Assembly: GCF_900163965.1 (NCBI RefSeq)
Contig: NZ_FULE01000016.1
Location: 1 to 64,000, forward strand
DNA from: Vibrio ruber DSM 16370
Lineage (GTDB): Bacteria; Pseudomonadota; Gammaproteobacteria; Enterobacterales; Vibrionaceae
Reading direction: 5' to 3'
DNA length: 64,000 nt
Shown: one piece after another, positions 1-6,389 of the stretch
Layout: every line of letters begins with the position of its first letter
Numbering within the stretch: the first letter of the stretch is position 1
Translations under genes and position numbers: made by a program
Notes under the pieces: model-generated
Databases searched by the model: none
The model's input: the letters and a program-made list of their open reading frames with translations, nothing else
What the model was told of the DNA's origin: nothing

Positions 1-163
1 GCCGACGGGCTTCGGAGACATCCATTCCCGCATATTTTTTGCGCCAGGTGTAAAAAGTCGCATCCGAGATCCCGTGTTTACGGCACAACTCCCTGACGGG
101 AATACCTGCTTCGGCTTCTTTAAGAATGGTAATGATCTGTTGTTCGTTGAATCGCTTCTTCAT
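1..163 (-). CDS. IS3-family transposase OrfA, partial
   Basis: This is the first ~54 codons of an IS3-family OrfA, a DNA-binding protein needed for transposition. The product begins MKKRFNEQQI and has a helix-turn-helix of the HTH_8/HTH_28 type, with the typical GIPVRELCRKHGIS and TFYTWRKKYAGM segments. The start at 163 is supported by AAGGAG nine bases upstream; in-frame ATGs at 169 and 172 are alternatives. The gene is cut by the window edge, so OrfB, which would carry the DDE catalytic residues, is not visible. Confidence 0.82.
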   Translation of the reverse strand, partial: MKKRFNEQQIITILKEAEAGIPVRELCRKHGISDATFYTWRKKYAGMDVSEARR

Positions 164-219
164 GTTCATCATCTCCTTGGTTGGATGAACATCACTAAGT
201 ATAGACTGGACTAGATTTA

Positions 220-232
220 GGGGAGCAGGTCA
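220..232 (-). repeat. IS terminal inverted repeat
   Basis: Read on the minus strand this is TGACCTGCTCCCC, the outer end of the IS3-family element. It marks where the element interrupted the gene at 233-644. Confidence 0.7.
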
Positions 233-644
<412 letters not shown>

Positions 645-694
645 ATGTATCACCTACTTGTATTAGGTGACATTTGATCGTCTTAAAACGAGAA

Positions 695-718
695 AAGCCC
701 TTGATAAATCAAGGGCTT
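695..718 (-). terminator. Palindromic terminator next to the displaced tRNA 3' fragment
   Basis: AAGCCCTTGAT, AA, ATCAAGGGCTT is a perfect 11-bp stem. On the minus strand it is followed by TTTTC. It lies 3 bp beyond the left tRNA-Ser fragment, where the tRNA terminator would have been before the 5.3-kb element inserted. It may be the original chromosomal terminator or belong to an older island to the left. Confidence 0.6.
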
Positions 719-720
719 GA

Positions 721-782
721 ATGTGGCGGAGAGATAGGGATTTGAACCCTAGGTACGCTATTAACGTACGCCGGTTTTCAAG
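721..782. repeat. Left attachment repeat: 3' fragment of tRNA-Ser
   Basis: These 62 bp are identical to 5998-6059. They hold the 3' part of tRNA-Ser (CCA end to the anticodon loop) but lack the anticodon 5' strand, D arm and 5' acceptor strand, so this is not a working tRNA. Identity ends abruptly at 782, where tRNA sequence gives way to element sequence. Confidence 0.92.
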
Positions 783-877
783 TTAGACTTTATTTCAAAT
801 ATTTCATATAATTTTCAGTTAGTTAAATGTGGTAGTTAGCGGCTAACAATAAAACTAACAACTTTGAGAGTTATGAA

Positions 878-2197
878 ATGAGCATAAAAAGCATAAAGAT
901 CCACAACGGATTGTCGATCCGAAAACTACCACAGAGCAAAAATTTTAGCGTTTATATTAAATTTGAAGGATACCCAAAACGCCAATTCTCACTTAAAACG
1001 TCTGATCTTGATGAAGCTATTGCCAAGGCCAAGGCTGAATATCAGTTTAACAAGATGATGTTGGAGCGTGATTTACCGATCCAACAGCCAAACCAACGCC
1101 TAACCGTTCATAAGATTATCGATCTATTGATAAAAGAATATGAATCAGCACAAGACAAAGTAAGAGAAAAAAACCGTGATGGAAGACATGCCACACACAT
1201 TAGGATCTTTAAAAAAATTAAAGAATTTTATCATGAAAAGCTTCGACCATCTGCTTTAGATATTGGACAAGTAAGATCCTACTTTCAAGAACAACCCGCT
1301 TTTTCGAATACTCAATTAGTTGCAACAAGATTCTGTTTTACTCAAATTTTTGATCGATCCTTTGAAAAGAAATTAATCACCAAAGATCAGATCGTTGATT
1401 TAAAAAAAATCAAAGTTGAAAAACAAAAACAGACCAGAAGAGATCATTTTACTTATCAAGAATTTGCTAGTTATTTTGTCTATGCTATGAATCAAGTTTC
1501 AAAAGCTCATGGCAAAGGAATTCACACTCAAAAAATGACAGTGTTTTACAGTTCTTTTTTATTTCATTCTGGTGTTAGAGCTGGATTTGAAGCATTGGGT
1601 ATTAAATGGTCAGATCTAGATTATACAAGTTTTGGCGATCTATATTGTGTTATTAGAGATGGTAAAACTAAAAACTATGAGAAAAATAATCGCAATGTTA
1701 TTTTTGATCTATTTGCAGAGGATTGCATTCACCACGCAGCACAAGAAAAATACAGCGATTTATTGAGAGGAATGGATAAGAGAAAAGTCATAACTTATCT
1801 TATCAATAAAAAACCAAATGAAACTATTTTTTCTACAAAATTTAGTGATAAACCCACTTATGATAGGATCTTTAAAAAATGGGTTGATGAACTCAAAGAG
1901 GCAGAGGTATTGCCTAAGGCTAAAGAACTAACACTTTACAGTTTGAGACATAGCTATATAACTAGATCAATTGAAAATGATGTGCCTCTGGCGTTGATCG
2001 CTGAAAATGCAGGAACAAGTATAACAATGATCGAGAAACATTATTCTCATGTATCTGTTATGACTCAAAAAGCTAGAGAAATACTATTAAAAGATAAACT
2101 ATCATTCATTGGATATAATGACGATCAAAACGAACAAAAATATGATAAAGCAAGTTCTAGAAAAGATTTAGCTGGATTGTTAGAACGCTTGAAATAA
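878..2197 (+). CDS. int: Tyrosine recombinase (integrase) of the tRNA-Ser element
   Basis: This 439-residue site-specific recombinase probably integrates and excises the element at tRNA-Ser. The N-terminal half (1-180) is an arm-binding plus core-binding (SAM-like) region. The C-terminal half holds the catalytic set: Arg234 in HSGVRAG, Lys263 in RDGKTK, Arg357-His358 in LYSLRHSY, and the nucleophile Tyr389 in EKHYSH. The first His of the usual HxxR box is Tyr354. It lies 96 bp inside the left attachment repeat and reads inward, the usual layout for a tRNA-targeting integrase. Codon use is AT-rich like the rest of the element. Family assignment is secure; site preference follows from location. 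Confidence 0.9.
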   Translation: MSIKSIKIHNGLSIRKLPQSKNFSVYIKFEGYPKRQFSLKTSDLDEAIAKAKAEYQFNKMMLERDLPIQQPNQRLTVHKIIDLLIKEYESAQDKVREKNRDGRHATHIRIFKKIKEFYHEKLRPSALDIGQVRSYFQEQPAFSNTQLVATRFCFTQIFDRSFEKKLITKDQIVDLKKIKVEKQKQTRRDHFTYQEFASYFVYAMNQVSKAHGKGIHTQKMTVFYSSFLFHSGVRAGFEALGIKWSDLDYTSFGDLYCVIRDGKTKNYEKNNRNVIFDLFAEDCIHHAAQEKYSDLLRGMDKRKVITYLINKKPNETIFSTKFSDKPTYDRIFKKWVDELKEAEVLPKAKELTLYSLRHSYITRSIENDVPLALIAENAGTSITMIEKHYSHVSVMTQKAREILLKDKLSFIGYNDDQNEQKYDKASSRKDLAGLLERLK

Positions 2198-2788
2198 AAA
2201 ATAGCTGTTTTTTGCAAGATTTTTAATTTTGCGATATAAAAGCTGAAATAGTAAAAACATCGTCCAGAATGACAATTTAATAAATCTTTAAAAATATCTT
2301 AAACAGTTAAGCCCTTGGGCTATTGGGGGGTGTGGGGGAGACCAGCCCCCCACGTAATACCTACCCAAATTTTCAAATCGAGCCGAACCCTCGATTTTTC
2401 GACAAGTCGAACAAGGAAAATTTTACTCGCTACCGCTCAAACACTCGTAAAAAATTTTTACTCGTAATTACCTATAAATAAGACCATATATAAAGGTAAA
2501 TAAAAAATGGCTTAAAATAAGGTTTTATTTTATACCTATGTAAAGCCTAGACTTACCATTAATGTAAAGGGGGTATAACAAAAAAATCGGTTTTTTCGCT
2601 TAACTACGCCAAAAATCAATGTAAACCCCTACCAATATTATTTATAAAAAATCCTTATTTTTAGCTAATTTTTAAAATTAATGTTGATTTGACATTAAAG
2701 TAAATATTGGTTTACGTGTTGACAAATAATTTATTTATGTTTTATTAATTAATATACAACTAAACAAATTAATAAAAAGGAATAAATT
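2198..2788. other. AT-rich int-rep intergenic region with hairpin cluster (candidate origin)
   Basis: No gene is supported in these 591 bp. Hairpins crowd 2332-2411: GTGGGGG/CCCCCAC (2332-2338, 2347-2353), AAATCGAG/CTCGATTT (2375-2382, 2390-2397) and TTCGAC-AA-GTCGAA (2398-2411). Two near copies of AAAATTTTACTCG follow (about 2417-2465). The G/C-rich stems stand out in very AT-rich DNA. Position just before a replication-initiator gene makes an origin plausible. No iteron array was found with confidence. Confidence 0.5.
2719..2748 (+). promoter_or_regulatory. Probable promoter of the rep operon
   Basis: A perfect -35 TTGACA (2719-2724) is followed 18 bp later by TATTAA (2743-2748). The rep start codon is 41 bp downstream, with AAAAGGAA just before it. 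Confidence 0.5.
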
Positions 2789-3316
2789 ATGACTGATGAA
2801 TTAAATATTAAATCAAATACAAAATACACAACAACAAGGGAAGACGGTCAAGAATGCTTGGTAGATTTGAAAGTTAATGAAGAAACAAGCGAATATACAG
2901 CATCTCAAAAATCAGCGTTATTTTATGCGTTTAATAGAGAAAATTACAAAAATAAAGTTTTGTTAGCAAGAGAAGAGCCTTTAGCTAATTCAATATTAGA
3001 GTTTCTAATATCAGAAATGGATAACACAAATGCTATTTGTATATCAATGGCAACACTTGAAAAACTATTTAAATTATCACGACAAACACTTTCAAAACAT
3101 ATAAAAACCCTTGAAAAAAGAAATTTTATTGAGATTTTCAAAAATGGAAATATGAATGTCTATGCTATAAATGCTTTTTTTGTGTGGACACAAGGGGATA
3201 AGAATCTTTGGAAAGCGAAATTTAAAGCGACAATGTATCTTAATTTTGATGAGCAATCATCACAAATAAAAAAAATATTCAAAAGAAATAACAACAAAGT
3301 AATAGGAGAAAAATAA
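2789..3316 (+). CDS. RepL-like plasmid replication initiator with winged helix
   Basis: This 175-residue protein resembles the RepL/Rep family of small plasmids (firmicute-type RepL, PF05732 in style). Residues ~70-125 form a winged helix-turn-helix: ISMATLEKLFKLSRQTLSKH is the recognition region, followed by a KRNFIEIFKNG wing. Near residues 47-65 sits a segment with basic and acidic character. AAAAGGAATAA precedes the ATG. The stop codon overlaps the ATG of the next gene by one base (TAATG), so the two are translationally coupled. If the call is right it would start replication of the excised element. A simple wHTH transcriptional regulator is the main alternative. Confidence 0.6.
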   Translation: MTDELNIKSNTKYTTTREDGQECLVDLKVNEETSEYTASQKSALFYAFNRENYKNKVLLAREEPLANSILEFLISEMDNTNAICISMATLEKLFKLSRQTLSKHIKTLEKRNFIEIFKNGNMNVYAINAFFVWTQGDKNLWKAKFKATMYLNFDEQSSQIKKIFKRNNNKVIGEK

Positions 3317-3816
3317 TGAATGGCATATATATAACTTACTATAAATATAAAAATGATGCTGAAACAGCTTTTAAAAATGTTCTTAAATATATTTTAAAAG
3401 ATAAGTTTGAAGAGAAAGATTTTCATTTATATAAAGAGGATTATTTTAATGATTTTAAAGATTTTCATTCTAAAAAATTAGCATTTATACAGTTTAGTAA
3501 TGAAAAAATTCAATATCAAAGCTTTATTTATACAAATCCTGATTTTTTCCCAGACAGAAAAAGTTTTTATGGTGTTTCTAGCGGTGATTTTTGTTTTACC
3601 AATATAACACCAGATGCTGATTTTGAAAAAATGGATCATTATGTACAAGAATTTAAGGAAAAATTAAGTAAAATCAATTTTAACATTGATGAACCTTATC
3701 ACTTATTAGATCTTGATTTAATTTGTTTTATTTCTTCAAGCATTGAGGAAATAGAAGAAATAAAAGATAGTCTTGAAGTGATTGAATATGAAATTGATGA
3801 TATTGAAGAATATTAA
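3316..3816 (+). CDS. Unknown protein coupled to the Rep-like gene
   Basis: I do not recognise this 166-residue protein. It starts MNGIYITYYKYKND, is rich in Phe, Lys and Asp, and ends in an acidic tail (residues ~145-166, many Glu/Asp/Ile). It has no signal peptide, membrane helix or cysteine pair. Its ATG overlaps the stop codon of the rep-like gene, so it is made from the same transcript and may assist replication or copy control. A strong bidirectional terminator follows 18 bp after its stop. The coding call rests on tight coupling and on base composition matching the neighbours. Confidence 0.7.
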   Translation: MNGIYITYYKYKNDAETAFKNVLKYILKDKFEEKDFHLYKEDYFNDFKDFHSKKLAFIQFSNEKIQYQSFIYTNPDFFPDRKSFYGVSSGDFCFTNITPDADFEKMDHYVQEFKEKLSKINFNIDEPYHLLDLDLICFISSSIEEIEEIKDSLEVIEYEIDDIEEY

Positions 3817-3833
3817 AAGAATAGACAAAAAAG

Positions 3834-3868
3834 AAATATTGAATAAAAAAGACTATTCAATATTTTTT
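3834..3868. terminator. Bidirectional terminator between rep operon and mob
   Basis: AAATATTGAATA and TATTCAATATTT form a perfect 12-bp stem with an 8-base loop. T-rich tracts follow in both directions, so it can end both convergent transcripts. Confidence 0.8.
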
Positions 3869-3878
3869 TCGCCGCAAT

Positions 3879-5129
3879 TTAATTCTTTGCCCTTTTACCA
3901 TATTTGCGTTTTTGATTTTGTTTTTTTACTTCGGCTTTTTTCTCTTCGATGCTCATTGTTTCAAGCCTTTCTTTTGTTTCTTCCCTCTTCGCCTCGATCT
4001 GTTCCAAAACTGTCAATACTTCCGGTTCTGGCTCAGGTTCAGGACTTTGAGCAGCCTCTGGCTGCGGTTCTGGTTGATTTTCTTCAACCTCTAATTTTTG
4101 CTTGGGTTTTGGTAAAAAATCGCTTGGTTTTATATCTAACAACTCCAAAAGTTCAGATCCTTTTTTCTTGATATACTTAAATACTTTTTGTTCTTTTTTT
4201 TCTATGTATTTAACTATATTTTTAAAAGGAGTGTTGCTAAACAAGGCTTTAAGTGATGTTTTGGCTAAAACTTGCAAATTATTATAATTTTCCAATTCTT
4301 TATCAATAAGTTCTCTTTCTGTTCCTTCTATTATTATTTCATCTAATATATCTGAATATTCAGATTTTAATTTATCAAAATCTTTTTTTAGTTCTTCATT
4401 TTTTTCTATTTCAACTTGTAATTTTTTTAAATATTCATCTTTATTTTTATGATCTTTACTTTGATGTTGTTTAGGTTCTCCACGGTCAAAACCATATTTT
4501 TCAAAATGCTTATGAAGTAAATCTTGACAGTCGGACCAGTCTTTTTTTCTCATTTTTCTTAAACAGGTTGTTCCTGTTTCTTTGTTGAAATTTAAGAAAA
4601 TTGCTTGGGCGTGCATATTTTGCTTTAAATATCCTTCTTCTCCATCTTCATTTTTTGTTTTAACGAGTCTTTTTTTCAATTCTTCATCTTCTAATTCATT
4701 AAATTGTTTTTCAGTGAAGAAAGTTCCTTCATCTAGATGAAATTGAAAACCGATTGGCTCAAACCCGTATTTATCTTTAAAATCCAACATATAATCTTTT
4801 ATAGATTGTTCTACTTGTTTTTTTCCATCTTCACTATTTAATAAATCAAACATTAATTGATGATCAAAAACTAGAACAGAATCTATAAAAGTATTTGATT
4901 TTTTTTGAATAGCACTTGGATTTTGTTTTTTTGCTTCAGCTAATTTCAATTGATAATTTTGAACTAAATTAAGATCTTCATTATCAAAAGTAAAACCAAA
5001 ATTGTTTTTTGTTAAGTCTTCAAATGCGTTCTTATTTTTTAACATAGAACGTATTACATGGGCTATTTCGGACATATTACTATCATTGTAATATTTAGTA
5101 TTATTAGCTACATATTTTTTTCCACTCAT
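3879..5129 (-). CDS. Mob/Pre-type relaxase-like mobilization protein
   Basis: This 416-residue protein looks like a divergent MobV/Pre relaxase, the enzyme that nicks oriT to start plasmid transfer. The N-terminal domain (1-220) contains a QFHLDEG segment (His131, Asp133, Glu134) and, after a ~35-residue insertion, NMHAQAIFLNF (His173). Together these resemble the metal-binding HxDExxPHxH motif of MobV proteins, here split by an insertion. Residues ~230-335 are predicted coiled coil; ~345-375 is Pro/Glu-rich; the C terminus is basic. A hairpin-rich candidate oriT lies directly upstream of its start, as in MobV plasmids. A non-relaxase DNA-binding role remains possible. Confidence 0.6.
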   Translation of the reverse strand: MSGKKYVANNTKYYNDSNMSEIAHVIRSMLKNKNAFEDLTKNNFGFTFDNEDLNLVQNYQLKLAEAKKQNPSAIQKKSNTFIDSVLVFDHQLMFDLLNSEDGKKQVEQSIKDYMLDFKDKYGFEPIGFQFHLDEGTFFTEKQFNELEDEELKKRLVKTKNEDGEEGYLKQNMHAQAIFLNFNKETGTTCLRKMRKKDWSDCQDLLHKHFEKYGFDRGEPKQHQSKDHKNKDEYLKKLQVEIEKNEELKKDFDKLKSEYSDILDEIIIEGTERELIDKELENYNNLQVLAKTSLKALFSNTPFKNIVKYIEKKEQKVFKYIKKKGSELLELLDIKPSDFLPKPKQKLEVEENQPEPQPEAAQSPEPEPEPEVLTVLEQIEAKREETKERLETMSIEEKKAEVKKQNQKRKYGKRAKN

Positions 5130-5438
5130 ATTTTTACCTCAATCTATATATTCAATAAAACATATTTTTAAGGTATTTCAAGAGCAAACAATTCGAGATT
5201 GAAAATCGAGGAGTGTTTTAGCTCACTAAAACACCGCTGCGCAGTGTGTGAGGTCTCCGACGGCTGGGGACACCCCAGACCCGTGAGATAAATCTCACCC
5301 GCTACGCTCTCGAATTGTTCCAATTCTCACAAGAACAAAAAGACAGTGCGCTGTAAGCTATTCTAAGCGACTTTTCTCAAGCATTTGAGCCAATGCTCAA
5401 ACACTTTCAAAAACTCCCTCTGTAATAGAGGAACGAAA
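5130..5438. other. Candidate oriT: hairpin cluster upstream of mob
   Basis: Three perfect hairpins follow closely: GTGTTTTAG-CTCA-CTAAAACAC (5213-5234), CTGGGG-ACA-CCCCAG (5264-5278) and GTGAGAT-AA-ATCTCAC (5283-5298). In MobV plasmids the nick site lies in such inverted repeats just upstream of the mob gene, and this block lies 84-170 bp upstream of the relaxase-like start. It is far richer in GC than the rest of the element. No match to a known nick sequence is claimed. The segment also contains repeat copy A at 5368-5413. Confidence 0.5.
5368..5413. repeat. 46-bp dyad-containing direct repeat, copy A
   Basis: This matches copy B (5794-5839) at 44 of 46 positions. It contains overlapping dyads, CTCAA-GCAT-TTGAG and TTGAGC-CAAT-GCTCAA, that could fold in alternative ways. 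The two copies flank the small membrane-protein gene. Confidence 0.88.
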
Positions 5439-5663
5439 TCAGGATATAAAAAAGCTATATGCCCAGTCAGGTATGCCAAAGAGAAAACTCCACCCACCCA
5501 ACAGCGCAGCAAAAGGAGCTGTGATAGGGAAAAGCGCCATTGCAAACATTGCAAAACCACCAATCTTAACCGCTATCCAGAGCCAATATATCCATCCCAA
5601 CGGTAGGATTAGGTAAAGCGACATTAACGCATAACTAAAAATTGTAGAAAAAAAGTTAGCCAT
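5439..5663 (-). CDS. Small two-helix membrane protein of the element
   Basis: This 74-residue protein starts MANFFSTIF. It has two strongly hydrophobic stretches (about residues 7-32 and 36-60) rich in Trp, Phe, Gly and Ala, so it probably spans the inner membrane twice. ATG at 5663 has AAAGG seven bases upstream; a start ten codons earlier (5693) is less well supported. I do not recognise the family. It lies between two 46-bp repeats like a cassette and reads in the same direction as mob. Entry exclusion, an immunity-like role or toxicity are all open. Confidence 0.6.
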   Translation of the reverse strand: MANFFSTIFSYALMSLYLILPLGWIYWLWIAVKIGGFAMFAMALFPITAPFAALLGGWSFLFGIPDWAYSFFIS

Positions 5664-5793
5664 AGACGACCTTTGTAAAATGTGATTATGCAACTATCTT
5701 ATCAGCAATAAGCATCATCAAACAGTAGATAACAACACATTGTTTAGAAGTTAAAATCGGTAAACGATCCTATCTCACAGAATGAGCTATATA

Positions 5794-5839
5794 CGATTTT
5801 TCTCAAGCATTTGAGCCGATGCTCAAACACTTTCAAAAA
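5794..5839. repeat. 46-bp dyad-containing direct repeat, copy B
   Basis: Second copy of the repeat at 5368-5413, 426 bp away, with two base differences. One falls in the loop of the TTGAGC/GCTCAA dyad (CGAT instead of CAAT), so the stem is kept. Confidence 0.88.
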
Positions 5840-5958
5840 ACGCTTAGAATCACATTGAGGGGATTTCTTGATATGAGTTCTGGGAAATGCTAAAACTAAC
5901 TAACGCTAACAACTGTATTTTTAGCTAAAAATTGAAAGTTATAAACGCCAAAAAGCAA

Positions 5959-5989
5959 GAAAGGTAAGACTAAAAAAGCCTTACCTTTC
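5959..5989 (-). terminator. Element-supplied hairpin downstream of tRNA-Ser
   Basis: GAAAGGTAAG and CTTACCTTTC form a perfect 10-bp stem with an 11-base loop, 11 bp past the tRNA 3' end. On the minus strand it would fold in the tRNA-Ser transcript and could replace the terminator that insertion moved away. Its T-run is in the loop and not after the stem, so termination efficiency is uncertain. Confidence 0.45.
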
Positions 5990-5997
5990 AAGCACTA

Positions 5998-6059
5998 ATG
6001 TGGCGGAGAGATAGGGATTTGAACCCTAGGTACGCTATTAACGTACGCCGGTTTTCAAG
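5998..6059. repeat. Right attachment repeat within tRNA-Ser
   Basis: These 62 bp are identical to 721-782. They cover the 3' part of the intact tRNA-Ser through the anticodon loop plus three bases beyond the CCA end. Recombination within them keeps the tRNA whole after insertion. Confidence 0.92.
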
Positions 6060-6091
6060 ACCGGTGCTTTCAACCACTCAGCCATCTCTCC
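6001..6091 (-). tRNA. tRNA-Ser (UGA)
   Basis: This 91-nt tRNA reads on the minus strand from GGAGAGATGG to CCGCCA, with CCA encoded. It has the long variable arm of class II tRNAs. The anticodon TGA is read from 6057-6055 inside CTTGAAA. The acceptor strands GGAGAGA and TCTCTCC pair. It is the intact copy at the right end of the element. Confidence 0.96.
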
Positions 6092-6261
6092 ATTAAGTGC
6101 AAAAATCATAACCATGATTACTTTGCTTGTAAAGTCTTCAAATTGATTTTTATCAGTATTATGCGACTTTGATTAAAATTTTATCAGTGAAGGCGAGTTT
6201 TCTTATGCTTAACGGAATGAAAAAAGGGAAGTCTTCATAAGAAAACTTCCCTTTAGGTGTA

Positions 6262-6338
6262 TGGTCGGACTGAGAGGATTTGAACCTCCGACCCCCGACA
6301 CCCCATGACGGTGCGCTACCAAGCTGCGCTACAGTCCG
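6262..6338 (-). tRNA. tRNA-Pro (GGG)
   Basis: This 77-nt tRNA reads on the minus strand from CGGACTG to CAGTCCGACCA. The anticodon loop ATGGGGT gives anticodon GGG (6304-6302). The anticodon stem and the rest closely match enterobacterial proL. It is the first core-chromosome gene to the right of the island. Confidence 0.95.
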
Positions 6339-6389
6339 ATGGCATGTAATCTACCGCCTTTCCTAAAACGAGTCAAGCAATAGCTTGAT

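Larger units (their letters stand above)
1..232 (-). mobile_element. IS3-family insertion sequence, right part only
   Basis: The 5' part of an IS3-family element reads leftward and continues beyond the window. Its terminal inverted repeat, read on the minus strand as TGACCTGCTCCCC, ends at 232 and resembles the ends of IS3-family (IS51/IS407-type) elements. The OrfA start lies inside it. The reading frame of the neighbouring integrase-like gene runs straight into the inverted repeat, so this is the insertion junction. The other end and any target duplication are outside the window. Confidence 0.8.
5664..5997. other. Element right-end non-coding region
   Basis: No gene is seen. The region holds repeat copy B (5794-5839) and a hairpin (5959-5989) next to tRNA-Ser. 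Between them is AT-rich sequence without clear features; recombinase arm-binding sites could lie here but were not identified. Confidence 0.5.
721..6059. mobile_element. 5.3-kb integrated mobilizable plasmid-like element in tRNA-Ser
   Basis: Perfect 62-bp direct repeats (721-782, 5998-6059) bound the element; the unit length is 5,277 bp. The right repeat lies within an intact tRNA-Ser(UGA), from its 3' end to the anticodon loop. The left copy is a tRNA 3' fragment. Inside are a tyrosine recombinase beside the left junction, a RepL-like initiator, an unknown partner gene, a Mob-type relaxase and a small membrane protein. The interior is much richer in AT than the flanks. These are hallmarks of site-specific integration. 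The Rep and Mob genes suggest a circular replicating form that a conjugative helper could mobilise; that is inferred. Confidence 0.88.

Noticed and set aside
721..782. Second tRNA-Ser gene
   Set aside because: Only the 3' part is present; the 5' acceptor strand, D arm and anticodon 5' strand are missing. It is an attachment remnant.
3782..4171. 129-codon plus-strand ORF overlapping the rep partner and mob
   Set aside because: It is mostly the reverse complement of the Pro/Glu- and Lys-rich end of the mob gene, giving a low-complexity Phe/Leu protein, and has no ribosome site.
5385..5606. 73-codon plus-strand ORF near the small membrane protein
   Set aside because: It opens inside repeat copy A and lies antisense to the better-supported membrane-protein gene; codon content is not protein-like.
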